Shown here: positions 33,569-42,428 of the stretch, one piece after another | Layout of the letters: each line of letters begins with the position of its first letter | How positions within the stretch are numbered: position 1 is the stretch's first letter | Assembly: GCF_003581585.1 (NCBI RefSeq) | Contig: NZ_QXIR01000017.1 | Location: 41,419 to 105,418 of the forward strand | Direction: 5' to 3' | From: Bacillus salacetis | GTDB taxonomy: Bacteria; Bacillota; Bacilli; Bacillales; Bacillaceae_B | DNA length: 64,000 nucleotides | Notes under the pieces: model-generated | The model's input: the letters and a program-made list of their open reading frames with translations, nothing else | The model's database searches: none | What the model was told of the DNA's origin: nothing | Program-made: the position numbers and the translations under genes

Positions 33569-34957
33569 TTGAGGTTTATAAGGGTTTTATTTATTTTGAT
33601 TCTTACCATGCTTTTTTCTCAAACTGTTTCAGCAGAGGAGAATAAAGTCACAAAAGTAATAAGTGTGGATACACTAGAAATCAATAACCAAAAAGAAGTT
33701 ACATTGTATGGAGTTTCCACTGAGATTTATGAAGAGTACCAGAAATTTGCGGAAGAAAATGATATCCGCACTTTTGGAATGGACTATAAAACTGTGGGAG
33801 AACTGGAACTCTACACTTTTACAGGCAACGAATATACCGAAGTTGATGCTATCAAAGAATTGGAAAAGCTTCTTTTGAATAAAAGGGTACACTTAAAAGA
33901 AATGGACAATAACCAATTCCTTGTATTCTTTTCTGCCGATGATACATATAGTCTTAATCAATTAATCCTTGCGAATGGATATGGCTCTTTAGATAACAAT
34001 ATCGGTTCTGAACATAAAATGGATTTCCTATTAGAAGAAAAAAACGCCCAAGATAAAAGCCTGGGAGTCTGGAATATCAGTTTCATTTCAGCAGGCTCCG
34101 GCAGTTCCGAGACCACTCTGCCAGGTGCTATCTACATTTTCCTATCTATTTTCTTCATTCTTAATTTCTTTATCTTCATCTTTTCTGTGAGAAAATTATC
34201 TTCCCTACCGAGTTGGAGCGGCTTACTATATGGCCTGACATCACTCCTTCTCATTCCTTTTCCGGCAATGGTTTTCTCTTTACAATACGAGCTCGCAGCT
34301 AAAATCTTTTTAGCACTGGTTTTTTTAGGCATAGGATTCATCTTCTATTATTTATCCATTTTCATCATCAAACATAAAGAAGTACTGACCATACCAAAGC
34401 TCTTGGGATTAATAGTAGGTGGGGTCTTCATCATCATTTCATTTTTCGCTATAGTATATAGTACATTTGATCATCCGCGCTTTATATCTGTGTTAGAACA
34501 AGGATTTTCTAAGAACCAAATAATATCAGACACAAGAGTGCTTGGCGGGGATCATATATTCGTAAATGACAATAAAGACTCCTTCAACCAATACGCCGAC
34601 TATATTTACTTTAGCGGTACAACGTTTTTCGGCGGTTCTTACGGTGATGTACTACCCAAGGGAAACATCCGCTTCATCGTGCTCATTGAAATGCTGACCA
34701 GCTTCTTATTGCAGCTAGTATTCTTCGGGATCATCATTAATATCGTTTATGAAAAATTTATTGCACATAAGCGATCACAGCCGGCAACGGTAAAAGCTGA
34801 TGATAAACCTAAGACAAACCAGGATCCTTATAAAGAAGAAGAATTGCCCAGTGAAAATAGCGCTGGAATTGAGCAAAAGACTGGGAACAATTCATCTTTG
34901 TTAACCTTAATAGTAGTCCTGTTAGGGGTATTATTTGCTAAAAAGCAGGACAAATAA
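33569..34957 (+). CDS. Secreted-domain membrane protein with a nuclease-like N-terminal fold
   Basis: 462 residues from TTG 33569 (AGGAGGG six bases upstream). A signal peptide (about 1-22, LTMLFSQTVSA) is followed by a domain of about 150 residues whose pattern (TKVISVDTLEINNQKEVTLY, then KRVHLKEMDNNQFLVFF and LNQLILANGYGSL) resembles the staphylococcal-nuclease/thermonuclease fold, though I do not see its catalytic Arg/Glu set. Six or seven TM helices follow (about 190-410) and the C-terminus is a low-complexity tail with a last hydrophobic segment (LLTLIVVLLGVLFAKK). Function unknown. A good terminator follows. Confidence 0.6.
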   Translation: MRFIRVLFILILTMLFSQTVSAEENKVTKVISVDTLEINNQKEVTLYGVSTEIYEEYQKFAEENDIRTFGMDYKTVGELELYTFTGNEYTEVDAIKELEKLLLNKRVHLKEMDNNQFLVFFSADDTYSLNQLILANGYGSLDNNIGSEHKMDFLLEEKNAQDKSLGVWNISFISAGSGSSETTLPGAIYIFLSIFFILNFFIFIFSVRKLSSLPSWSGLLYGLTSLLLIPFPAMVFSLQYELAAKIFLALVFLGIGFIFYYLSIFIIKHKEVLTIPKLLGLIVGGVFIIISFFAIVYSTFDHPRFISVLEQGFSKNQIISDTRVLGGDHIFVNDNKDSFNQYADYIYFSGTTFFGGSYGDVLPKGNIRFIVLIEMLTSFLLQLVFFGIIINIVYEKFIAHKRSQPATVKADDKPKTNQDPYKEEELPSENSAGIEQKTGNNSSLLTLIVVLLGVLFAKKQDK

Positions 34958-34960
34958 GAA

Positions 34961-35004
34961 AAACCAAGCAGCCGGCATTGATTGTTGGTTGCTTTGGTTT
35001 TTTC
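34961..35004 (+). terminator. Rho-independent terminator
   Basis: AACCAAGCAGCC pairs with GGTTGCTTTGGTT and is followed by TTTTTC, just after the 462-codon gene. Confidence 0.75.
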
Positions 35005-35067
35005 AAGATAATCGGACGGAACGTATTTCACTGTAAGACTTATATTTTTAGATACTTTTACCTTGAA

Positions 35068-35544
35068 TTACGCTGTTTTTATTTCCTCCTCAAAACACAT
35101 AAACCAGTAACCGAACTCATCTTGTTTGCAAATTGCATTCCTTAGTTCAATCTTGCCTTCAGGAGTAAAGTAGTACGCTAGAACTCGTTCTTCTTCCTTT
35201 AAATTGTCATAGTACCGGTAAATCATCAATACCTGCGATTGCTGTACAGAGTTCTTTTCGAGGACCAAGTTATTTAGAAAGTCAATTCTCTCCTGTGAAT
35301 CAACATATTGAATACCTATTACATTCTCGGGTAAATAACCTTCTTCTGTCTCTGAAAACAGCTTTTCAATCATCTCCATATCCTTTTTCCAGAAACTCTC
35401 TCTTTCCAAATGCAAAACAAGGGAAATATAGTGCTCTTCATCAATACGCGGGTCACACTTCCACCAAGACAGATCCATTGGACGTGACCTCCCTTTACTG
35501 AAATCCATTTTGGAGTCTTCCACAAAAGCATCTAATCCCAGCAT
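35068..35544 (-). CDS. Hypothetical protein, possibly missing its original start
   Basis: 158 residues, soluble and acidic, no motif known to me (WWKCDPRIDEEHYISLVLHL, VLAYYFTPEGKIELR). The first ATG (35544) is only a few bases from GGAGAA. The frame stays open 12 codons upstream (RNQFFADLGE) to a TAG that overlaps an AGGAGAG ribosome site, with no start codon there. The original start may have been lost by a point change, so this could be a recent pseudogene or may start weakly at 35544. Confidence 0.45.
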   Translation of the reverse strand: MLGLDAFVEDSKMDFSKGRSRPMDLSWWKCDPRIDEEHYISLVLHLERESFWKKDMEMIEKLFSETEEGYLPENVIGIQYVDSQERIDFLNNLVLEKNSVQQSQVLMIYRYYDNLKEEERVLAYYFTPEGKIELRNAICKQDEFGYWFMCFEEEIKTA

Positions 35545-35614
35545 TTCTCCAAGATCTGCAAAAAATTGATTTCTCTCCTAGTAAATATAGAAACATTGTG
35601 ATTAGAAGCTAGAT

Positions 35615-35692
35615 TCAAACGACGGTAATTACGTATGTATCCCTCAAAAAAACTGCATCAAGTTCAATTGGTTTTTCACTTTTTTCTTCAGC
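35615..35692 (-). pseudogene. Possible remnant of a small gene
   Basis: The frame AEEKSEKPIELDAVFLRDTY to VITVV and TGA reads like a protein end, but the ATG after a good AGGAGG at 35700 is in another frame, giving only 16 codons. A one-base indel after the start would explain both. Confidence 0.3.
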
Positions 35693-35725
35693 ATGGGAAC
35701 CTCCTCTGTTCAAGTGCGCCAATTA

Positions 35726-35914
35726 TCATTTAGCTATTTGTAGAAAAGCATCAAGATTTTTATTTAATTCTATATTCGTATCTTTAACCCACGGCTTACC
35801 ACTAGGTCTATCATGCTTAAAATGCACCATTGTAACTTTTCTTTTATTAAATACTTCCGGTTCCAATTCTAAAATGAAACCATGGGGACAGTTTCCTTGG
35901 CACATTCGAATCAA
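35726..35914 (-). pseudogene. 3' gene fragment fused to a repeat
   Basis: The readable part HGFILELEPEVFNKRKVTMV and FKHDRPSGKPWVKD is a plausible protein C-terminus. The residues before it (CQGNCP) are encoded by the repeat at 35884, and no ribosome site precedes the ATG. I read it as the end of a gene whose upstream part was replaced at a repeat border. The parent is unknown. Confidence 0.45.
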
Positions 35915-35972
35915 CGTACCTGCCCCCCTTGACTATGTTTTGTAAGGCTAACCGGGGACGGTTCTCGTCCCC
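35884..35972. repeat. Decayed REPIN-like arm pair plus GGGGACGGTTCTC palindrome
   Basis: GGGGACAGTTTCCTTGG and AACGTACCTGCCCCCC (35884-35930) are diverged forms of the two arms. At 35953-35972 GGGGACGGTTCTCGTCCCCT is the second palindrome class, also seen at 5021 and 6077. Confidence 0.55.
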
Positions 35973-36098
35973 TCTCTACCTGGATACCTTAGCCGTAGAC
36001 TAATGATTCGCATCTCCCAATGTCATTGGTACCTACTTACTCACTTTATCTGATATAAGCCCGTTATTTTGAAACGCAAAAGGAAGCAAGAGATACGC

Positions 36099-36165
36099 GA
36101 CACAGTAAGGCATTTCAAAACAGTTATGCTATCAAAATAAAAAGCCCCTAATCATTTAGGGACTT
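36099..36165 (-). terminator. Terminator and downstream segment duplicated from/to 14015
   Basis: ACACAGTAAGGCATTTC, AAAACAGTTATGCTATC and the hairpin CCCTAA-ATGA-TTAGGG with a T tract (36141-36165, minus strand). Nearly the same as 14015-14080; a shorter copy of the first block is at 13520. Confidence 0.65.
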
Positions 36166-36166
36166 C

Positions 36167-36427
36167 TTAGTATACAAGAAACGGCTTCATTTCTTCTTCC
36201 GTTAAATCTTTTGGTTCTACTCCATGCTCTTTACAATAGTTGTCCAACGCTCTTATTTTCACTTCAGGGGAATCTTTGGAAGCCGGGAATGCAAATACAC
36301 CATCTGGAAAAGCGTTATCAAATCTTTCGATATCTCTTCTGCGCATAATATCACCCCTGGTTCTAGTATGCCCAGCTGGAGTTCTTTTAATAATATACCT
36401 TGATTTCAATTTGATCCCTGCCACCAT
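36167..36427 (-). CDS. Small protein of unknown function paired with a GNAT-like gene
   Basis: 86 residues, basic N-terminus (KLKSRYIIKRTPAGHTRTRG), then MRRRDIERFDNAFPDGVFAF and an acidic C-terminus (LTEEEMKPFLVY). It starts inside the end of the upstream GNAT-like gene (22-bp overlap, AGGTG before ATG), so the two are translated together and probably act together. A duplicate of this gene plus the 3' part of its partner is at 14082-14483. Confidence 0.65.
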   Translation of the reverse strand: MVAGIKLKSRYIIKRTPAGHTRTRGDIMRRRDIERFDNAFPDGVFAFPASKDSPEVKIRALDNYCKEHGVEPKDLTEEEMKPFLVY

Positions 36428-36939
36428 AATACACCTCCCGGAAAATATTGTTCGACAAGTTTTGAAGCTGCAGCGTTATCAAACATAAAATGCTGCCCAA
36501 ATGTCTGTTTAGCTCCCATACTAAAGTAAAAGAGGTATTTACTGCTTTTGGATGTAAGACCTACATACCCGTCAAACCCTTTATCTAAGCTATACCAACA
36601 TGCAAAAGCTATGAGAACTCTTCCGACATTAATATGTGACCGCTCTAGGTTTGGTACACCCTTTATAAATTTCTTGTTTTGGGGAGCAGATTCAATTATA
36701 TCTACATCTACACAAAGGAAGTCTTCATCAGGGTTTTCTTTCAAGGCAATAAGACCTTCTACAAAATCGGGATTATTGTTTGTAACTAACCCGAATACCC
36801 TAAACTCATGCGATATCGGGTGAAGCCAATTAAATTCCCAGCCAAAATCGGCAAGGTATCTATTACCCTTTATTTCTTCTTTTCCCACTTCTCGAAAATA
36901 GTAAACAACTGGCTTGTTTGTAGCTGCATCTAATAGCAT
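36406..36939 (-). CDS. GNAT-fold protein
   Basis: 177 residues. The region ALKENPDEDFLCVDVDIIES, then GVGR-like NVGRVLIAFACWYSL and FDGYVGLTSKSS, followed by LFYFSMGAKQ, corresponds to the GNAT core strands and acetyl-CoA helix. The classic R/Q-x-x-G-x-G/A loop is weak. The ribosome site is poor. It overlaps the 86-codon gene. Possible role: protein or small-molecule acetylation; the target is unknown. Confidence 0.55.
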   Translation of the reverse strand: MLLDAATNKPVVYYFREVGKEEIKGNRYLADFGWEFNWLHPISHEFRVFGLVTNNNPDFVEGLIALKENPDEDFLCVDVDIIESAPQNKKFIKGVPNLERSHINVGRVLIAFACWYSLDKGFDGYVGLTSKSSKYLFYFSMGAKQTFGQHFMFDNAAASKLVEQYFPGGVLWWQGSN

Positions 36940-37051
36940 AGCTCAAATCACTTTCTTTTGATTGTTATTCTATTTTAACATAAAAAGGATAATCTATGCT
37001 GATCGGTATGTAAAATTCTGAAAAATCTAAATAAAAATCACTATGGTAATG

Positions 37052-38329
37052 CTACTCCCGCTTCAAATCTTCTAGCATCACCTCCACCAATGCTTCCTGA
37101 TAACCAGCTCTTTTCTCCCGTTGGATGCCTTCAGCAACTTTGTTCAAACCAGGATGGCGAAGCTTTTTCAATTGACTTAACCTTTTGTCAGATATTATTT
37201 CTTCTGACCTCCCCTCAAGATACGATTTTTCATCCATTCTCCATAATTGAACAGCTTCCGGAAACCTGCCTACTAATCGGTCCGCGATGAGCATCCCTTC
37301 AGGATCTAGATCGCCCGAATAGTAAATCGTAACTTCTGATGATGCAAGTAGTTCAATCAGTCGCCAGCCGGCAATCCGCACCTGCCCATGTGTACAGATA
37401 ACCGGAGCAGTGGGAGCAAGATCCATCAATGTGGAGGCCACGCTCGAGTTCTCAACTACCCAAACTGCATTTCCTCGATATGGATAGACCTTATCCACCT
37501 TAATCAACTCTTTTAAAGGTAGATTCAAGACCGTTCCCGTTTCTTGTGCAGCCATCCAGACAGGATGAAGTCCTTGATCCGTCTCAGCCAATATGTTTTG
37601 ACATGTAATAAAGCTCCATAAATCATCTCGTAGAAGCCCATAGAATCCAAGGAGATCGTTTTCTTCTTCTGATGTTTTGCTAAAACTGATCTCGCCTTCC
37701 TCCTTGTTTTTCTGGTCAACCGTTAATAAATGAAGCAGCATTTTACCCAGTATCGCATTTCGATCGAACGCATGTGGATTGCCCGTTACCTTTTGAGCAA
37801 ATAAGGGAATTCGTATGAACATATGTTCTTTCCTTATAAACCCCCACGCTTTTTCAAGGTGTTCCAAATAATAAGACAATCTAGCAGAGTCTTCCTTATA
37901 CACACTCCAAATCCATCTGGTGTCTGCTGACTTGGAAGAAACCCAATCAATGTACCAATCAATCTGCGGAAATTTCACTCTCGCGTCCCTCAAGAACTCC
38001 ATTTCTCGTTCTTGCTCTTGCATAAGAAGATCCCTGTTTGCTACAAATGTCTCTTCGAAATAGTCTTCAAGGAACGAAAGCAACGAATCATACTGATACC
38101 TTGTACGGTTTAACGATTTTTCAAACCTTAACAGGGTAATGGATTGTTTCCCGCGTAATTCTTCTACGGGCAACCCTGTCAGTCCTGAGATGACTTTCAA
38201 CTCCTCAACTGAAAATGATTTCAGGCTGACCGTCCCCCCAATCCGTCCGAGGGACTCATATCTTTTCCTGAACAGGAGAAACAGCTTCTGAAAAGCAGTC
38301 TCCCCCTTAAGTAAGCTCAAGTCGTTCAT
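37052..38329 (-). CDS. jetD: Wadjet JetD (Toprim nuclease subunit, TIGR02679/DUF2399 type)
   Basis: 425 residues from ATG 38329 (GAGGAAG six bases upstream; the longer reading overlaps jetC coding). The C-terminal Toprim part shows ICTHGQ and YYSGDLDPEGMLIADRLV, the D-x-D pair of the metal site. The N-terminal part matches DUF3323. In Wadjet, JetD cuts plasmid DNA after JetABC has extruded a loop. It overlaps jetC by 23 bp and is the last gene of the operon. Confidence 0.88.
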   Translation of the reverse strand: MNDLSLLKGETAFQKLFLLFRKRYESLGRIGGTVSLKSFSVEELKVISGLTGLPVEELRGKQSITLLRFEKSLNRTRYQYDSLLSFLEDYFEETFVANRDLLMQEQEREMEFLRDARVKFPQIDWYIDWVSSKSADTRWIWSVYKEDSARLSYYLEHLEKAWGFIRKEHMFIRIPLFAQKVTGNPHAFDRNAILGKMLLHLLTVDQKNKEEGEISFSKTSEEENDLLGFYGLLRDDLWSFITCQNILAETDQGLHPVWMAAQETGTVLNLPLKELIKVDKVYPYRGNAVWVVENSSVASTLMDLAPTAPVICTHGQVRIAGWRLIELLASSEVTIYYSGDLDPEGMLIADRLVGRFPEAVQLWRMDEKSYLEGRSEEIISDKRLSQLKKLRHPGLNKVAEGIQREKRAGYQEALVEVMLEDLKRE

Positions 38330-41300
38330 AGATATCTTCCTCTTCCTGTTGAACTGATTTCCTCTGAATCCCATCCCATTCATAGCGCATGACCGTTACG
38401 AAGTCAGCATTTTTAGGACGCAGCAGATCAGCGATTGAAAGGGATGGCACTGTATCATAATCCCCCCACAACGCCTGGGAATTCATAATATAGTTGAAGC
38501 CCAGTTGCTCGATGACTTCGAACATGTCCCTGATATTGTTTTCATCCACTCCTGCAAAGGCCTCGTCCAAAGAGATGATATAAGGTGCGAAATCTCCTGC
38601 TTCCTTATATCGTGAATATGCAGCCGTGAATAGCGGGATATACATGGCCATGGCCTTCTCTCCACCTGAGAATTGGAAAAACGCATTATTTGTTAACTCA
38701 CGCTTGACTCCTTCGTTCTCTCGCTTATAAGAAAGGACAAAGGTGAACCATTTTCGATAATCCAATACTTCTTTCAAAACCTGATGAAGAGTGGATCCTT
38801 CATTCCTGAGAGTGATCAATTCTTTGGCTTTCGCGATCCTGGATTGGAAGTGCCGAGTGATTTTGCTTAAATCATCTTCGTGAAGATGTTTGCTGTCACG
38901 TTCGAGCAAGCTGACAAGTTCCACCGTATCCATCTCTTCTTCCGATTCCGCCGTCTGTGCTTTCCACGCAATTGAGAAGATCAGTCCCGAGGAATTGTCG
39001 CGTGCCGCCATGATCTTATCCATTTGACGAACCCATTTGGCAGCCCGTTTAATCCGGCTCCTGAGAATCGTTCCGATATGATTCAGCATAATATCCTCGT
39101 ACAGCTTCCGGTCCTGTTCATCCAGGTTACGATCTTGTTCTTCATATGTTTTTGTCAGGATATCAGCAAGATAATAAGGATTGACCTGACTGCCATTATA
39201 AGAGAAACGAATCATACGGCGATCCTTTAGAGAGCTGTACTCTTTCAGGAAGGGTTCAAATCGCTCATCCTGCTCCTCATTCATCCACTGGGGCCTCTCT
39301 CTGTCCTCGGTGTAACTCCCCATCCTGTACTCCGATAGCATCTGTGATTCTTCAAAAAATGCCTTGGACAGCTGCTCTAATAGTTTTGGTTTTTCATAAG
39401 AGGTAAGCATATCCCCGTATGCTGATAGAATGTGATCCGCATCTGGAGCATCGACTTCCACAAACTGATGATTGATCTCCTCTGTGACGTGCTGTTTCCA
39501 CAGATCACGCATCTTCGTCCAGAATTCCATGTCCGCAGCGTGCGCCTCCAACTTCTCATTCACCCGTTTTGCATCATTTGTTTTTTCCGGAATGGTCTTT
39601 TGAAGCATCTTCAGTTGCCGCTTCACTTCTTCATATCTGCCTTGAACACGTCTGATTTCACGCCTGATTTCCTCCACTCCTTTTAATGCCAGCTGCTGTT
39701 CGATGGATTCAATTTCCCGAAGCAATTTATCCCTGTCACTCTGCTCCACATTAATGTCACCTTTCAAATCATCCAGCTCTTCTTCTATTTCATGAAGGAA
39801 TGAGGCTAAGTCTTGGATCCGTTGCCGGCTTACTTGCAATTGAACAAGCGCATTTTCAAAATTGTTCAGATCCCCATCATATTCCTTCATCAAACGTATT
39901 GCCTGCGTCACGCTCTCTGTGTCCAGCTCAAACGAGAAACGGCTGCTGTAATCGTACAGCTGTTGCTTCAGCCGGCTTAGGGCCACTTGAACCCCTTTCC
40001 ACTGGTGATCAGTTTGGTCCAGGAGTGCCTGTTGAACTTTCCGGTTCTGTTCCAGCTGTTCATACTCCTTATGCACGTCACGGAGCAGCTTATCAGATGG
40101 AATCGATTGCTGCCATTCTTTCACGTCCTCCAGGATCTGTGATAACCGGGAGATCTCCATCATCACTTCGTCCCGTTCTTCGTTCAGGTCCGCAAGATCA
40201 GTCACAAGAAGCGCGATCTGCTCCTTTAAATGACGTTTTCTTGATGCCCTTCCAATGAATTTGGATGGGCCTTCTTCCGGGGCATGACCTTTCAAGATCC
40301 CCATCATGTAAGAACCATCTGGATCGATCACGAATGCCCCGGCTGTCTCTTCTAATGGAATGGAACGAAGGACATCATCCACCTTTTGCAGGGAAACAGC
40401 TGAGTCATCTTCGACATCCGGTATCAGATAGTCAGCAAGGGTCTGCGTCATAAGCAGCGGCTCTGGCACCAGTATCGAATCTTCGGAGGGGGTGATCTCG
40501 TCCGCTGTAATGAGGCTGTCGAGGATCCCCGTCTGTTGAAGAACCGCTTCGATCCGGGATTTTTCCCCTTCCGTCACACCTTCCTGAAACTCCACCGCTT
40601 CATAAAATGGAACCGCCCCAACCCCTTTCCCCTTCAGTTCTTCACGGTGCAGGGAAGTTCCCTCAGAGCGGTCGGGCTCGATCATTTTTTGCTGCTTCAA
40701 TTGCGTCATCTGCCTGTTCTTCTCTTCAATGGCATCGCCCAATCGCTTAAGATGATTTCTCTTTTCTACCATTTGAGTCCGTATCTCTTCCCGGTACTCA
40801 TCCAGACTTTCGAGCAGGATCCCTTTCACTTGATCATAGGAACACTCTTCGTAAAGCCCCTGTACAGACCGAGCAAGATGTTGTCGCTGACCATCCGTAA
40901 ATAAGAGCTTGTCATGCTCACCGATCCAAGTGAAAATGGCAGATTCCAATTTCTGCTGTTCTTCCGTAAACCACTCTTCAGTATGGTTCATTTGCTGCAG
41001 AATCTCATCCACCTTCTGCTTCTTCTCCGACGATTCCCGTTCAAGTTCACGGTATCTCTCCAGCTGCCGCGTTCGATCTTCAAGGAGCTTCATGGCTTCT
41101 GAAAGGACCTCCTGATGAGCCCCCGTTTCTTTCTTCCAGACGGTGAAATCGTACACACCTTCTTCCATCCGTTCGAAATCGGCTTGATTGACGCTGTGAG
41201 CTGAAAAATCACATTCCTCTGCCAATTCATTCATATCATCCAGTAATTCTTCGACCTTATTTTTTGCTTTCCATTCACGGTCCTCCAAGGACTCCAGCTC

Positions 41301-42428
41301 TGCCTTCTTTTTCACATAATCATTGTGCTTTCTGTCTCTTTTCTCTTCCAGGCGATTGACCGCGTCTGTTTTCCGCAAAGACTCTTTCTCTAGATCTTTC
41401 TTCTTCGCTTCAAGTGACCATACTTCATGGCGGTTCAGCTGATCTTTTTGTTTTTCAAGAAGATCCTGCTCATTCGACAAGCTCTCTTCTTTGACCTCAA
41501 GGTCTGAAATTTCCACTTTCAAATCTGCTTTGTTTTGCTGAAGTTCTTTGACCGCTTCTTCTTTCTGTATAACCTTCTTATGGGATGATTGCCACTTTTC
41601 CGCTTGTTCAGCAAGTATATAACGGTTATAGCGATCGTACACCCGGAGCACTTTATTAATTGATTCCTTTTGCACCGCCAAGCGCTCAAGCTCCTGTTGC
41701 GCCTGATCCATGTGATCGATACTATCGGATAAATAACGGATTTCATCATCCGTCAATGGCGGCAAGGCCGATTCCAGGATTTCATAAATCACCGTCGGTT
41801 TGAAATCTTTTGAAAGCTTGGGGCTTCTCAATTGAATCAATAATTTGATCAGGTCCTCATAGGCTTCCGTTGATTGGAAGCCGAAGATGTGGCGATTCAC
41901 TAGCTCCATGTACTCCCTCTGGGACTGGACGACCTCTCCGCCTGTCCCAATCCGATTCTTCAGTTCCTTTTCAGACATGGGAATCTGTTCACCCGAATGC
42001 TTTAGGGTGAGGGAAAAATCAAAGCCGATCCTCCGATTATCTGTGATGACGAAATACCATGATTTCATCTGCTTATTCCTCTTTGCCTGCATTCCGATTC
42101 CGGTTGTCATATACTGCCCTGTACTTTTCTTCACATATTCCATAAACAGATATCCCGTACGCTCATCACGATCGACAATCCCTTTTTCGCCTAGAAGATA
42201 GTCTTCCATCCGTCTCGCCTTTGAACCAAATGGATCCAACCTGTCCGGGGACTTCCTCCCATCCAGCAGCACGGGAAGAAAACTCTGCATCGTAACAGAC
42301 TTACCCGATCCATTGGCTCCACGAAGCAGCAGCTTCCCGTCTTTAAAGTTAAAGGTCTCTTCATCGTAATACCAGAAATTCACGAGACCGGCGCGGTTCA
42401 GTTGCCATTGCTCATTACTCACTCTCAT
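38307..42428 (-). CDS. jetC: Wadjet JetC (SMC-like ATPase, TIGR02680)
   Basis: About 1373 residues. Walker A RGANGSGKS at about 36-44 with the LPVLLDGRKSPDRLDPFGSK extension, long coiled coils (about 235-560 and 760-990) around a hinge region, and at the C-terminus signature FSGGEKAMAMYIPLF and Walker B YIISLDEAFAGVD. These are MukB-like features. The start is uncertain among ATG 42431, ATG 42428 and GTG 42422, all at the overlap with the jetB stop; GTG has the best ribosome spacing. It is the loop-extruding motor of the system. Confidence 0.92.
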   Translation of the reverse strand: MRVSNEQWQLNRAGLVNFWYYDEETFNFKDGKLLLRGANGSGKSVTMQSFLPVLLDGRKSPDRLDPFGSKARRMEDYLLGEKGIVDRDERTGYLFMEYVKKSTGQYMTTGIGMQAKRNKQMKSWYFVITDNRRIGFDFSLTLKHSGEQIPMSEKELKNRIGTGGEVVQSQREYMELVNRHIFGFQSTEAYEDLIKLLIQLRSPKLSKDFKPTVIYEILESALPPLTDDEIRYLSDSIDHMDQAQQELERLAVQKESINKVLRVYDRYNRYILAEQAEKWQSSHKKVIQKEEAVKELQQNKADLKVEISDLEVKEESLSNEQDLLEKQKDQLNRHEVWSLEAKKKDLEKESLRKTDAVNRLEEKRDRKHNDYVKKKAELESLEDREWKAKNKVEELLDDMNELAEECDFSAHSVNQADFERMEEGVYDFTVWKKETGAHQEVLSEAMKLLEDRTRQLERYRELERESSEKKQKVDEILQQMNHTEEWFTEEQQKLESAIFTWIGEHDKLLFTDGQRQHLARSVQGLYEECSYDQVKGILLESLDEYREEIRTQMVEKRNHLKRLGDAIEEKNRQMTQLKQQKMIEPDRSEGTSLHREELKGKGVGAVPFYEAVEFQEGVTEGEKSRIEAVLQQTGILDSLITADEITPSEDSILVPEPLLMTQTLADYLIPDVEDDSAVSLQKVDDVLRSIPLEETAGAFVIDPDGSYMMGILKGHAPEEGPSKFIGRASRKRHLKEQIALLVTDLADLNEERDEVMMEISRLSQILEDVKEWQQSIPSDKLLRDVHKEYEQLEQNRKVQQALLDQTDHQWKGVQVALSRLKQQLYDYSSRFSFELDTESVTQAIRLMKEYDGDLNNFENALVQLQVSRQRIQDLASFLHEIEEELDDLKGDINVEQSDRDKLLREIESIEQQLALKGVEEIRREIRRVQGRYEEVKRQLKMLQKTIPEKTNDAKRVNEKLEAHAADMEFWTKMRDLWKQHVTEEINHQFVEVDAPDADHILSAYGDMLTSYEKPKLLEQLSKAFFEESQMLSEYRMGSYTEDRERPQWMNEEQDERFEPFLKEYSSLKDRRMIRFSYNGSQVNPYYLADILTKTYEEQDRNLDEQDRKLYEDIMLNHIGTILRSRIKRAAKWVRQMDKIMAARDNSSGLIFSIAWKAQTAESEEEMDTVELVSLLERDSKHLHEDDLSKITRHFQSRIAKAKELITLRNEGSTLHQVLKEVLDYRKWFTFVLSYKRENEGVKRELTNNAFFQFSGGEKAMAMYIPLFTAAYSRYKEAGDFAPYIISLDEAFAGVDENNIRDMFEVIEQLGFNYIMNSQALWGDYDTVPSLSIADLLRPKNADFVTVMRYEWDGIQRKSVQQEEEDIYERLELT

